Shown here: positions 27,662 to 35,387 of the stretch, piece by piece
How the letters are laid out: the number at the start of each line of letters is the position of its first letter
How positions within the stretch are numbered: the first letter of the stretch is position 1
Assembly: GCF_902141855.1 (NCBI RefSeq)
Contig: NZ_CABFVH010000002.1
Coordinates: 124,001 to 188,000 of the forward strand
DNA from: Methylobacterium dankookense
Lineage (GTDB): Bacteria; Pseudomonadota; Alphaproteobacteria; Rhizobiales; Beijerinckiaceae
DNA length: 64,000 nt
Direction of reading: 5' to 3'
The notes under the pieces: model-generated
The model's database searches: none
What the model was told of the DNA's origin: nothing
What the model saw: only the letters and a program-made list of their open reading frames with translations
Made by a program: the position numbers and the translations under genes

Positions 27662-28468
27662 ATGGAGACCGGCCTCACTGTCCTGGTCGCGGATGCCGAC
27701 GAGGAGACCCGGCTCGACCTCGTCGAGGCGATCGCAGCCAGCGACCCGAGCGCCCGGATCATCGAGGCGTGCAACGGCCGGGAGCTTGCGGCGGCGCTCG
27801 CCGGCGAGGGGGTCGACCTCGTCTTCGTGGACGTGATCCTGCCCGGGACCGATGCCGGCTCCCTCCTCGCCTGGCGCGAGCGCCGCGGGCGCGGCGCCAT
27901 GATCGTCCTGCTCTCGGACCTGCTCGCCCCGCGCTGGCCCGCGGTCGCGCGCCTCGTCGGCGCCTACGACGTCCTCCTGAAGCCGCTGAACGAGCGCCAT
28001 GTCGCCCGCGTGCTCGCGGCAAGTGGCGTGATCCGCCGGGAGCTGCGTCTCCTCGTGGTCGAGCCCCGCGCGGCCACCCGCAACCTGATCCGGCGGCTCC
28101 TGCGCGACAGCCACTTCAGCTTCGAGATCGTCGATGCCGAGCGCGGCGGCGTCGCGTTGCGGGCCGCGCGCCTCGGCAGCTTCGACGTGGCGATGATCGA
28201 GGCGGAGCTGCCCGACCTGCCGGCACTCGAGGTCGCCTGCCAAGTCAGCGACCGTCACCGACATGCTAAGATCTTGCTGATGGGCTTCTCGAACGCGGCG
28301 ATCCCCGCGCGCCAGCTCGACACCTTCGGAGCCTGCGCCTACCTGCGCAAGCCGTTCTCCTTCGCGGATATCGACCGGACGATCCACGACGCTTTCGGGC
28401 TGTGGCACCCCTATTTGGTGAAGGCGCTGCAGGCCGAGGAGGCCGGCACGCTGGCCCTGGGCGCATGA
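27662..28468 (+). CDS. Tandem receiver-domain response regulator (second receiver Asp-to-Glu)
   Basis: This protein of 268 aa consists of two CheY-like receiver domains and no output domain. The first (about residues 5-125) looks intact: ADADEETR acidic pair, VDLVFVDVILPGTD phospho-acceptor Asp, VLLSD and the Lys in VLLKPL. The second (about 130-245) has VVEPRAATRNL and FDVAMIEAELPDL, where the acceptor Asp is replaced by Glu, and ends with LRKPF. Such a substitution may mimic phosphorylation. GTG 27656 is an alternative start. The stop overlaps the DUF2336 gene by ATGA, so the two are coupled. Confidence 0.82.
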   Translation: METGLTVLVADADEETRLDLVEAIAASDPSARIIEACNGRELAAALAGEGVDLVFVDVILPGTDAGSLLAWRERRGRGAMIVLLSDLLAPRWPAVARLVGAYDVLLKPLNERHVARVLAASGVIRRELRLLVVEPRAATRNLIRRLLRDSHFSFEIVDAERGGVALRAARLGSFDVAMIEAELPDLPALEVACQVSDRHRHAKILLMGFSNAAIPARQLDTFGACAYLRKPFSFADIDRTIHDAFGLWHPYLVKALQAEEAGTLALGA

Positions 28469-29598
28469 GCGCGCTGCGCCAAACCGTGCAGGAGCCGCGT
28501 GTCGACGCGCTGGTACGCGATATCCAGGAGGCGATCGAGAGCGGCGACCGGGCTCGGCAGTCGCAGCTCGTGCGCCGCTCGGCCGATCTCCTGACCAAGC
28601 GCTGGTCGCGCCTGCCCGTGGAAGACAAGGCCGATTACGACATCCTGCTCGCCGGGCTCCTGTCCCAGGTGGACGAACCGGCCCGCCGTGCCTTCGCGGT
28701 GCGCGTCGCCGAGCTGCGGCGGGCGCCGCCGCGCACCTCCGCCCTGCTGGCGCAGGACCGCTCGATTCGCGTCGCCGAGCCAGTGCTGACGCAGAGCCGC
28801 AGCTTCGGCGACGGCTGGTTCCAGGCGGTGGCCACCGCTTGCGGCGACCTGCACCGCGCGGCGATCGCCCGCCGCGCCGGCCTCGGCGCCCCGCTCTGCG
28901 AGGCGCTCATCCGGCTCGGGGATGCCGGCGTCGTCGCCGTGCTGCTCGCCAACCGGTCCGCCTCCATCTCGCTCGAGAGCCTGCCGCTGCTGATGCGCCA
29001 CGCCCGTGCCTCGGAGGAGGTCGCGGTGCGTCTCGGCGCCCGCGGCGACCTGCCCGATTCCGCCCGCGTGGAGCTGGCCGCCCTGGCCCTGCAGCGGGCC
29101 GAGGCCGCGCTCGCGGGCGATGTCGACATCGATTCGGCGCTCGCTGCCGCCCTGCCCGGCCGGATCGCCGCCCTCCTCGCCGCGTCGGTCCCGGACGTCC
29201 GCCGCGCCCGGTTCGACGCGTCGATGGCGGGCGCCGGGGACCTGCTCGCCGCCACCGTCACGCCCGCGCGCCTGGAGCGCTGGCTCGAACTGAGGCGTGT
29301 GGAGGACGTGCTCGCCGCCCTCGCCCAAGGGGCTGGACTGGAGATCACCCCGCTCGTGGCCACCTTCGACGCGGAGGACGTGGCCGCCCTGTCGGTGGTG
29401 CTGCGCGGCCTCGACTATCCCTGGTCGACCCTCAAGGCTCTCCTGAACGCCCGCTTCCGCGATGCGATCCCTCTCGACACCCTCGTCGCCTCGCATCGCC
29501 TGATGACGGATCTCGGGCCCGGCTCGGCGCGCAGGCTCGTGCGCCACGCAATGGCACTGCAAGGTCGCACCGCCTATCTCGCTCAGCTCCCCGGCTGA
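28465..29598 (+). CDS. DUF2336 domain protein
   Basis: This protein of 377 aa is nearly all helical, with repeated Leu/Ala-rich segments such as LCEALIRLGDAGVVAVLLAN and LPLLMRHARASEEVAVRLG, matching the HEAT-like DUF2336 family of alphaproteobacteria. The N-terminus VQEPRVDALVRDIQEAIE is typical. The ATG overlaps the stop of the tandem receiver gene by 4 bp, which argues for a joint role in signalling. DUF2336 proteins often sit beside two-component genes; biochemical function is not established. Confidence 0.8.
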   Translation: MSALRQTVQEPRVDALVRDIQEAIESGDRARQSQLVRRSADLLTKRWSRLPVEDKADYDILLAGLLSQVDEPARRAFAVRVAELRRAPPRTSALLAQDRSIRVAEPVLTQSRSFGDGWFQAVATACGDLHRAAIARRAGLGAPLCEALIRLGDAGVVAVLLANRSASISLESLPLLMRHARASEEVAVRLGARGDLPDSARVELAALALQRAEAALAGDVDIDSALAAALPGRIAALLAASVPDVRRARFDASMAGAGDLLAATVTPARLERWLELRRVEDVLAALAQGAGLEITPLVATFDAEDVAALSVVLRGLDYPWSTLKALLNARFRDAIPLDTLVASHRLMTDLGPGSARRLVRHAMALQGRTAYLAQLPG

Positions 29599-29847
29599 CT
29601 GGACGCCGTGCATCGCACTCGTCCAGATTATGGCTGCAGCTTGTAATAGGTGTATTGCCGCATCATCCTGGCAATAGTCGACACGGATTCACACGTTCCG
29701 GAGCCTGCAGACGGACGGGTTCATTTTCATTCATCCCGGCTAGATTGATTAACGATCCGTTAAGGATCGCCTGCGTGCATGTTCTGGGATGAGCCATCGA
29801 GGGCGCGGGCGACTCGATCCGATCCTCAGGCGCAGCGGAAGGCTGAC

Positions 29848-30187
29848 ATGCGGGGAGACACTGACAGGACGGATACCGTCTGGGACCAGTCGGTCTATGG
29901 CGAGATTGCCGACCTGCTCGGGCCGGTGCGACCGAGCGCGGCCCTCGACCTGTTCGAGATCCATCTCCGGGCTGGGCTCGCCCTGGTCCAACCGTCTCCG
30001 GGGACGGCGTGCGCCTTGCCCGCGAGGCGCACGGCCTCGTCGCCATGGCGGGTATGCTCGGGTCCTCGAACTCTCCGCCTATTGCGCGGCGCTGGAGGAA
30101 GCGATCGAGGATGGGATCGGTCTTGAAGGGATCGGCAACCTGCAGGCGGTCGCCGGACGCGCCCTGGCGGCGGCGCGCATGGCCTGA
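29848..30187 (+). pseudogene. Hpt-domain protein gene broken by two frameshifts
   Basis: Three consecutive frames together spell one Hpt-like protein of about 113 aa. Frame 1 from ATG 29848 gives DLLGPVRPSAALDLFEIHLR. Frame 2 from about 29991 gives VRLAREAHGLVAMAGMLG, with the phospho-His in the A-H-x-L motif. Frame 3 from about 30061 gives LELSAYCAALEEAIEDGIG and runs to TGA 30187. Each shift equals loss of one base (near 29990 and near 30061). Either a recent pseudogene or two assembly errors. It lies downstream of the receiver and DUF2336 genes, so an intact copy would fit a phosphorelay. Confidence 0.7.
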
Positions 30188-30220
30188 TGTCCGCCCGGCC
30201 GCGTCAGGCCGGCGGCTCGG

Positions 30221-30316
30221 TCATTCCCAATCGAAATACGAATCGAGCCCGGGCATCAGGTAGACCAGGGTCATCGCGGCGCCCGCGGCGCCGGCGATCA
30301 TCACCGCTGCTTCCAT
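30221..30316 (-). CDS. 31-aa hydrophobic microprotein
   Basis: This 31-codon frame starts at ATG 30316 with GAGG 8 bp upstream and ends at TGA. The product begins MEAAVMIAGAAGAAMTLVYL and ends DSYFDWE, i.e. one membrane helix plus a short acidic tail. It is the last of three tiny genes in a row on the minus strand, each with its own ribosome-binding site. No homologue is recognised. Confidence 0.55.
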   Translation of the reverse strand: MEAAVMIAGAAGAAMTLVYLMPGLDSYFDWE

Positions 30317-30392
30317 GGTGAAATCCTCTGACGAGTCGAAGGTCCAACCCGGAGGGTGCGGCAAGGTTGCAGGGTGGCGGATCCGCGCGGCC

Positions 30393-30491
30393 TCACCAGT
30401 GCAGGAAGCGGTCCGCGGCTGGGCGGGCGGCCAGGGTGATCAGGACGGCGCCGAGTGCGCCGGAAAGCATGACGATGAGGGCCAGGGACAT
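30393..30491 (-). CDS. 32-aa hydrophobic microprotein with hairpin-masked RBS
   Basis: This 32-codon frame starts at ATG 30491 and ends at TGA. The near-perfect Shine-Dalgarno AGGAGGT lies 7 bp upstream. The product starts MSLALIVMLSGALGAVLITL, a single membrane helix, then a short basic/aromatic tail (RPAADRFLHW). The ribosome-binding site lies inside the 3' arm of a 13-bp hairpin (30498-30536), so translation is probably regulated. It is the middle gene of the microprotein trio. Confidence 0.62.
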   Translation of the reverse strand: MSLALIVMLSGALGAVLITLAARPAADRFLHW

Positions 30492-30497
30492 GGCACG

Positions 30498-30536
30498 GAC
30501 CTCCTGTCACAGGCGATCAGCCCGTGACAGGAGGTC
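30498..30536 (-). promoter_or_regulatory. 13-bp hairpin sequestering a Shine-Dalgarno site
   Basis: On the minus strand GACCTCCTGTCAC (30536-30524) pairs perfectly with GTGACAGGAGGTC (30510-30498) across a 13-nt loop. The 3' arm contains the AGGAGGT that serves the 32-aa gene, whose ATG begins 7 nt further on. Folding would block initiation; a ligand, protein, temperature or an upstream translating ribosome could open it. With no T-run it is not an intrinsic terminator. Confidence 0.65.
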
Positions 30537-30604
30537 AATCGGTCGAGGCCGGAGCCGGTGCCATGCGGCAGATTGCCTTCGCGGCTCTGGCCTCGGGGAC
30601 GGCC

Positions 30605-30745
30605 TCAGGCGGCGGTAGGGACGGCGCCGATGATGCCGGCCTCCTGGCCCTCGGTGCCGAAGCGCTCGGCGAGGGTGATCACCAGGGTGACGTTGAGGAC
30701 GGCGGCAGCGGCGGCGACGAAGGTGGCGGCGATCACGAGGCTCAT
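30605..30745 (-). CDS. 46-aa hydrophobic microprotein
   Basis: This 46-codon frame starts at ATG 30745 (AGGA 9 bp upstream) and ends at TGA. The product starts MSLVIAATFVAAAAAVLNVT and continues as one membrane helix, then a soluble tail with ERFGTEGQEAG. It is the first of three short minus-strand genes and shares the Met-Ser-Leu start with the 32-aa protein, which hints at duplication. The sequence just upstream is AT-richer (ATATATGCCG on the minus strand) and may hold the promoter. Confidence 0.58.
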   Translation of the reverse strand: MSLVIAATFVAAAAAVLNVTLVITLAERFGTEGQEAGIIGAVPTAA

Positions 30746-31038
30746 TGTCTGTCGTCCTGCGGCTCGGAGGTGTCTCGATTGCGGTGCGGCATATATCGCA
30801 CTGCAGCGAAATATCTGGTATGCCAGAGTCGGCATGACAGTGATGAGTTGCGTGCAAGGCTCTTCCCCGAAGCTTGGCACGGCTCTCGCCGCAGGTTGCA
30901 GTTCGGCCTCCGCCTGGACCGTCCGGCGAGCTGGCTTTGCCGCACAGCTATCCGCCTGTTAGAGAGCCGCCGCGCCGCCACCGCCTTCGGCGCCTGTCCG
31001 CCTCCCGGCCGGGGGCCAACGGTCGGGAGAGGTTGCGG

Positions 31039-32235
31039 ATGGCGAGCGCTGCGGGACCCGAACGACGGATCCTGATCGACGTCTCGACGAGCCTGCGCTG
31101 GAAGGGCCACAACCCGGTCGGCATCGTTCGCACCGAGCGCGAACTCGTCCAGCACTTCCTCAACCACTGTCCGCAGGCCGCCTTCTTCAGCTACGACAGC
31201 GCCGACGACGCGTTCTGGCTCGTGCCCCGGGAGGAGGTCGCCGCGCTCTTCCCTGCCGCACCCACCGTCTCCGCGACGACGCCGAGCCACGGCCGCCTCG
31301 ACGAGAAGGTGCTGCTGCGCTTCCGCTCCGACGACGTGGTGGTGAGCGTCGGGCTGCAATGGGACATCGCCTACATGGTGCGTCTCTACGCGGAGAAGAA
31401 GCGCCGCGGCATGTTCGTCGTGCAGATGGTCTACGACATCGTTCCGATCGTCATGCCCGAATACTGCGTACCGGGCATGGAGCGGAAGTTCCCGCAATTC
31501 ATCGTCGATGCCGCTTGGACCGCAGACCTGATCTTCTGCATCTCCGAATCGACCCGGCGCGATCTGGAGAGCTACTACGCCCGGGTCGGGCTGAAGGCGC
31601 CCGTCATGGCGCGGGCGCTGCTCGGCTCTGACATCCCGACCGCGAGCCTGGCTGACCCCGCGGGCAAGCTCGGCCTGGTGCCCGGCGAATTCGTCCTCTA
31701 CGTGAGCACGATCGAGCCGCGGAAGAACCACCAGATGCTGTTCAACATCTGGCGCGAGCTGCATGAGACGGCGCGCGAGAGCCTGGTGCCGCTGATCTTC
31801 GTCGGCAATGTCGGCTGGAACACCGCCGACCTGATGCATTTCATCAAGGCGAGCGAGGCGCTCCATCCGGATTACGACCGGGTGATGAGCGATGTCGCCG
31901 ACGCCGAGCTCGACTGGCTCTACCGGAACGCCCGCTTCACGCTCTACCCGTCGCTCTACGAGGGCTGGGGCCTGCCGGTGGCCGAGAGCCTCGCTCGCGG
32001 CAAGGTCTGCATCGCCTCGAACGCCTCATCGATCCCCGAGGTCGGCGGACCCTTGAGCGACCTCCTCGATCCCCTCGACCATGTTGGCTGGCGCGACCGC
32101 ATCCGCCACTTCCTCACCGATGGGGAGGCGCTCGCCGCGCGCGAGGCGGAGATCCGGGAGGGTTTCGAGCCGGCCTCCTGGGGCGCCTGCATGCGCCGCT
32201 TCCAGGACGACCTCTTCGCCGCCCTCCCCCGCTGA
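31039..32235 (+). CDS. Glycosyltransferase family 4 protein
   Basis: This 398-aa protein has the GT-B fold. The N-terminal half contains WDIAYMVRLYAEKKRRGMFV and MVYDIVPIVMPEYC, typical of mannosyl- or rhamnosyl-transferase-like GT4 enzymes that begin with ILIDVSTSLRW. The C-terminal nucleotide-sugar domain contains LYVSTIEPRKNHQMLFNIW and the E-x7-E region YPSLYEGWGLPVAESLARGK. Its substrate is probably an activated sugar for surface polysaccharide. GAGAGG precedes ATG 31039. The next glycosyltransferase starts 39 bp downstream, forming an operon. Confidence 0.88.
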   Translation: MASAAGPERRILIDVSTSLRWKGHNPVGIVRTERELVQHFLNHCPQAAFFSYDSADDAFWLVPREEVAALFPAAPTVSATTPSHGRLDEKVLLRFRSDDVVVSVGLQWDIAYMVRLYAEKKRRGMFVVQMVYDIVPIVMPEYCVPGMERKFPQFIVDAAWTADLIFCISESTRRDLESYYARVGLKAPVMARALLGSDIPTASLADPAGKLGLVPGEFVLYVSTIEPRKNHQMLFNIWRELHETARESLVPLIFVGNVGWNTADLMHFIKASEALHPDYDRVMSDVADAELDWLYRNARFTLYPSLYEGWGLPVAESLARGKVCIASNASSIPEVGGPLSDLLDPLDHVGWRDRIRHFLTDGEALAAREAEIREGFEPASWGACMRRFQDDLFAALPR

Positions 32236-32274
32236 GCGCCCGTCCTGCGAGCGGCCCTCCGACCAGGCCCTGCG

Positions 32275-34023
32275 ATGAAGCTTCTGACCCTCACCACCTA
32301 CCGGATCGACCTGCCCCGCCACGGCGGCCAGATCCGGGTCAACGCCCTCCACCGGGTGCTGCGTGCGCAGGGCTGGACGACCCGGCACATGGCGGTCCAC
32401 GTGCCGGCCGAGGGCGACCCCGTCGACGGCGCGGACCACCTCTTCCCCCTGGACGCCGCCTATCACCGGCACCTGGAGCGCATCGAGGGCCGCACCGACA
32501 TCGATGCCGCCGACTTCCTGGTGCGGGATGCCGGCCGGTTCGAGGCGGCCTGCGCCGTGATCGACGGCTACGATCCGGACGTGATCTGGCTGGAGCATCC
32601 CTGGCTCTGGCCCTTCGTGAAGGCCTACCGCGCGGCGCACCCCGGCAGCCGGGCCCGCATCGTGTACGGCTCGGCCAATGTCGAGACGCAGCTCGTCGAG
32701 GCGGTGACGCGCGGGCTCTCGAAGGGCGCGCGCGAGCGCATCCGCGAGCGCGTGCGTGCCATGGAGGACGAACTGGCGGGCGCCTGCGACGGCATCGTGG
32801 CCTGCAGCCCTGGCGACCTCCTGCACTTCCAGAGCTACGGCAAGCCGAGCGTGCTCGCCGCGAACGGCGTCTGGCCGAAGGCACAGCGCAGCGACACTGA
32901 ACTCTGGGCCCGGCGGACGGCGCGCTTCGGCACCGCGCTCTTCGTGGCCTCGGGCCACCCGCCGAACGCCACCGGCTTCGTGACGATGCTCGGCAACAGC
33001 CTCGCCTATCTGGCGCCCGACGAGCGCATCGTCGTCGTCGGCAGCGTGATGCGCCTGCTCGAAGCGCCGGGCTACTGGCGCGAGCACCGCGGTTTCAACC
33101 TCTCGCGCATCCTCGATGCCGGCGTGCTGGACGAGGGCGGCCTCGCCACGCTGCTCGACCTCGCGGGCGGCGTGATCCTTCCGATCACCGAGGGCGGCGG
33201 CACCAACCTGAAGACCGCCGAGGCCCTCTACAACCGCCGGCCGATCGTCGCGACCTCCGCCGCCATGCGCGGCTTCGAGCGCTTCGCCGATTTTCCCGGC
33301 GTCACGGTGCGGGACGAGCCGCAAGCGTTCCAGGCCGCGCTGAAGGCGCTCCTCGCCGAGCGCGACCGGCCCGCCCTGACCTATATGCCGGAGCAGGAGC
33401 GTGAGCTCGAGACCCTGCTCTGGCCGGCGACCCTCTGCGCGGTCGCCCCCTTCCTGGACGCGCTCGCCGCGCAGGCCCGAACCCGGAGCCTGCCGGCCCC
33501 GAAAACGAGCGCGCAGCCGGCTGCCGCGATGGAGACCTGGTCGCAGCACCGGCTGCGACCCCTCCTCGCCCGCGGCTGGCACGAGTTCGAGCCCGGGGGC
33601 GCCTGGAGCCGCGAGCGGGTCGCGGTGCTGCGCCTGCGCTTTCCCGGGGCGGGCCCCGGGCCGATCCATCTGCGCGCGCATGTCGAGGTCTTCAATCCGC
33701 ACAAGCGCAGCGTGGAGATCGAGATCTTCACGCCGAACGGCCTGCAGGCGACGCACAGCTTCGGCGGGAAGGACCGCAAGCGAGCGATGGCGATCCGGAT
33801 CGACGAGATCGACCGCGACGCCGACGACATGACCGAGATCTACTTCCGCTCCAGCGCCCTGTTCAGCCCGATCTCGTCGCGGAACGGCGGCGATGCACGC
33901 CTGCTCGGATTCCGCATCACCGCCATCGACGTGGCGCGTGAGGAGTTGCCCGGCACGCGCGCTTCGGCCATGCGCGGGCTCTGGGCCGGCACGATCGGCC
34001 CCCTCCTCGACAGGCTGCGTTGA
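32275..34023 (+). CDS. Glycosyltransferase with C-terminal extension
   Basis: This 582-aa protein has an N-terminal GT-B core (residues 1 to about 390) with KLLTLTTYRIDLPRHGG, VIWLEHPWLWPF, VASGHPPNATGF and the donor-site segment LPITEGGGTNLKTAEALYN, typical of GT4-like enzymes. A further 170 residues form a separate beta-rich domain with HLRAHVEVFNPHKRSVEIEI, which could bind carbohydrate. It lies 39 bp behind another glycosyltransferase. Acceptor and product are unknown; glycosylation of a surface polymer is likely. Confidence 0.82.
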   Translation: MKLLTLTTYRIDLPRHGGQIRVNALHRVLRAQGWTTRHMAVHVPAEGDPVDGADHLFPLDAAYHRHLERIEGRTDIDAADFLVRDAGRFEAACAVIDGYDPDVIWLEHPWLWPFVKAYRAAHPGSRARIVYGSANVETQLVEAVTRGLSKGARERIRERVRAMEDELAGACDGIVACSPGDLLHFQSYGKPSVLAANGVWPKAQRSDTELWARRTARFGTALFVASGHPPNATGFVTMLGNSLAYLAPDERIVVVGSVMRLLEAPGYWREHRGFNLSRILDAGVLDEGGLATLLDLAGGVILPITEGGGTNLKTAEALYNRRPIVATSAAMRGFERFADFPGVTVRDEPQAFQAALKALLAERDRPALTYMPEQERELETLLWPATLCAVAPFLDALAAQARTRSLPAPKTSAQPAAAMETWSQHRLRPLLARGWHEFEPGGAWSRERVAVLRLRFPGAGPGPIHLRAHVEVFNPHKRSVEIEIFTPNGLQATHSFGGKDRKRAMAIRIDEIDRDADDMTEIYFRSSALFSPISSRNGGDARLLGFRITAIDVAREELPGTRASAMRGLWAGTIGPLLDRLR

Positions 34024-34098
34024 GAGGCGGGGCCGCCGATGCCTCGCGTCGTGCAGGGGCCACCCCCACATCCGGGCGGGATCCGCAGGGTGACGAGA

Positions 34099-34359
34099 AT
34101 GCCGCGCTACTACTTCCACACCGAGATCGGTCAGGATCGGGTGACCGATCCCGAGGGCATCGAGCTGCCCGATGCCGACGCCGCCTGGGAGAAGGCGCGT
34201 GCCACCGCCCTGTCTGTCATGGCCCGTGACAGGGCGAGCCAGGCGCGGCTGATGAGCGCGTGTCTCGTCGTCACCGACGAGGCCGGTGAGATCGTGCTTG
34301 AATTTCCCTTCTCGGAGGTCGTGACGCTGCCGCCGCGGAAGGACACGACCTTGCATTGA
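34099..34359 (+). CDS. Small DUF6894-family protein
   Basis: This 86-aa protein has the family plan: start PRYYFHTEIGQDRVTDPEG, then GIELPDADAAWEKARATAL, then VVTDEAGEIVLEFPFSEVV. The initial Tyr-Tyr-Phe-His, Asp-x-x-G and Asp-Glu-x-G-x-x-Leu positions define the DUF6894 family, widespread in Methylobacterium and Bradyrhizobium and of unknown function. ATG 34099 is preferred since the family begins Pro-Arg-Tyr-Tyr-Phe. Two more DUF6894-like genes lie within 4 kb. Confidence 0.78.
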   Translation: MPRYYFHTEIGQDRVTDPEGIELPDADAAWEKARATALSVMARDRASQARLMSACLVVTDEAGEIVLEFPFSEVVTLPPRKDTTLH

Positions 34360-34512
34360 TGCGCCCGCATGCGCGGAAAAGGCCGTTTCTCGGCCGCGAA
34401 ACCATATTTTCGTAGATGATCCGTCAAGAAGTCCTCGACATTCTGTCCGCCGCGATCCATGTAGATTGCGGCGCGCAAGCGCGTCTTCCCAATCGAGAGA
34501 TCTGACCCGACG

Positions 34513-35028
34513 ATGTCACGCAATCGCGTGCGGCGGTCGTTCACCGTCGAGACCAAGGCCCGCGGGCGCCAAGCACCCGCCTTTCTTCCCGTTCGCGCCG
34601 CGCTCCTCGAGAACAAGTCCGAGCGGTCGGCGTCCCGCCTGTTCGAGGCGGCAACCGCGCCCTGCGCCGAGCGGCCTGAGCCGCGGCGCATCCTGCCGAG
34701 CCTGATTTCGCCGCCGGTCGCCGAGCCCGAGCCGGAGCCCGTCCGCGAGGTCGAGGCGCCCCTGCCGCGGGTCCGCCGCGTCGCGGTCCGCCAGTCCAAG
34801 CCGAAGCTCGAAGCCGAGCCCAAGGCGCAGCCTCGGGCCGCCAAGGCGCTGCCCGTGGCGGCGGCCAAGGTCCCATCCGCGCCAGCGGCCGCCAGCGTCC
34901 AGCCCGCGATGCTGCCCCTGCGCACGGCAGAGGCTGCGGATCGCGCACCGCGGCGTCCGCGGCGCGAGAGCGAGGACCTGCGTCTCGGCGAGCGCTGGAA
35001 ACGGCGCCTGCCACGGGTCTGTTGGTAG
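34513..35028 (+). CDS. Hypothetical Arg/Pro/Ala-rich protein
   Basis: This 171-aa protein has N-terminus SRNRVRRSFTVETKARGRQ and C-terminus RLGERWKRRLPRVCW, between which is low-complexity Pro/Glu/Ala/Arg sequence (PVAEPEPEPVREVEAPLPR). The ends look like the conserved parts; the middle is probably disordered. I do not recognise a domain. It is highly basic overall, so nucleic-acid or membrane contact is possible. It ends 2 bp from the convergent DUF6894 gene. Confidence 0.6.
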   Translation: MSRNRVRRSFTVETKARGRQAPAFLPVRAALLENKSERSASRLFEAATAPCAERPEPRRILPSLISPPVAEPEPEPVREVEAPLPRVRRVAVRQSKPKLEAEPKAQPRAAKALPVAAAKVPSAPAAASVQPAMLPLRTAEAADRAPRRPRRESEDLRLGERWKRRLPRVCW

Positions 35029-35030
35029 CC

Positions 35031-35273
35031 TCAGGGTACCGCGACACGCTCGATGTCGAGCGATAGGTGCGCGCGCAGGATCACCTGCCGCTGGTCGTCG
35101 CGCACCACCGCCAGGAAGTCCTGCCGATCCGCGGCGGGGGTGAGCCCCTGTGCGATCTTCGCCATGATGCGCACGAGCCGCTCGCGCGCCTCGGCCTCGT
35201 CGGCGAGATCGAAGCCGACCGTATCGCGCACGAAGGTCGCGCCGTCGTGCAGGTCGATGAAATAGCGCGCCAT
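35031..35273 (-). CDS. Small DUF6894-family protein
   Basis: This 80-aa protein starts MARYFIDLHDGATFVRDTVG, followed by DEAEARERLVRIMAKIAQG and VVRDDQRQVILRAHLSLDI, matching the DUF6894 outline of the protein at 34099. It is on the minus strand and would be read from the short gap that carries the TGGGATAAAATCCCA palindrome, only 19 bp upstream of its ATG. Function is unknown. Confidence 0.75.
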   Translation of the reverse strand: MARYFIDLHDGATFVRDTVGFDLADEAEARERLVRIMAKIAQGLTPAADRQDFLAVVRDDQRQVILRAHLSLDIERVAVP

Positions 35274-35291
35274 CTATCCGTGTCGCAAAAT

Positions 35292-35310
35292 CGTGGGATT
35301 TTATCCCACG
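35292..35310. promoter_or_regulatory. Palindrome CGTGGGAT-TTT-ATCCCACG, possible operator
   Basis: An 8-bp perfect inverted repeat with a 3-nt spacer lies 19-37 bp upstream of the minus-strand DUF6894 start. It is markedly AT-centred in a GC-rich genome, as expected for a promoter/operator. The next upstream gene encodes an XRE-like fragment, so it could be the target of such a regulator. Confidence 0.5.
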
Positions 35311-35387
35311 TCATATAGGCACTCGGCGCCCGCGACGGAAGGCATGCCATCCGGCCTGCGCAGATTGGTCGCGCGCGAGCCCGCGGA

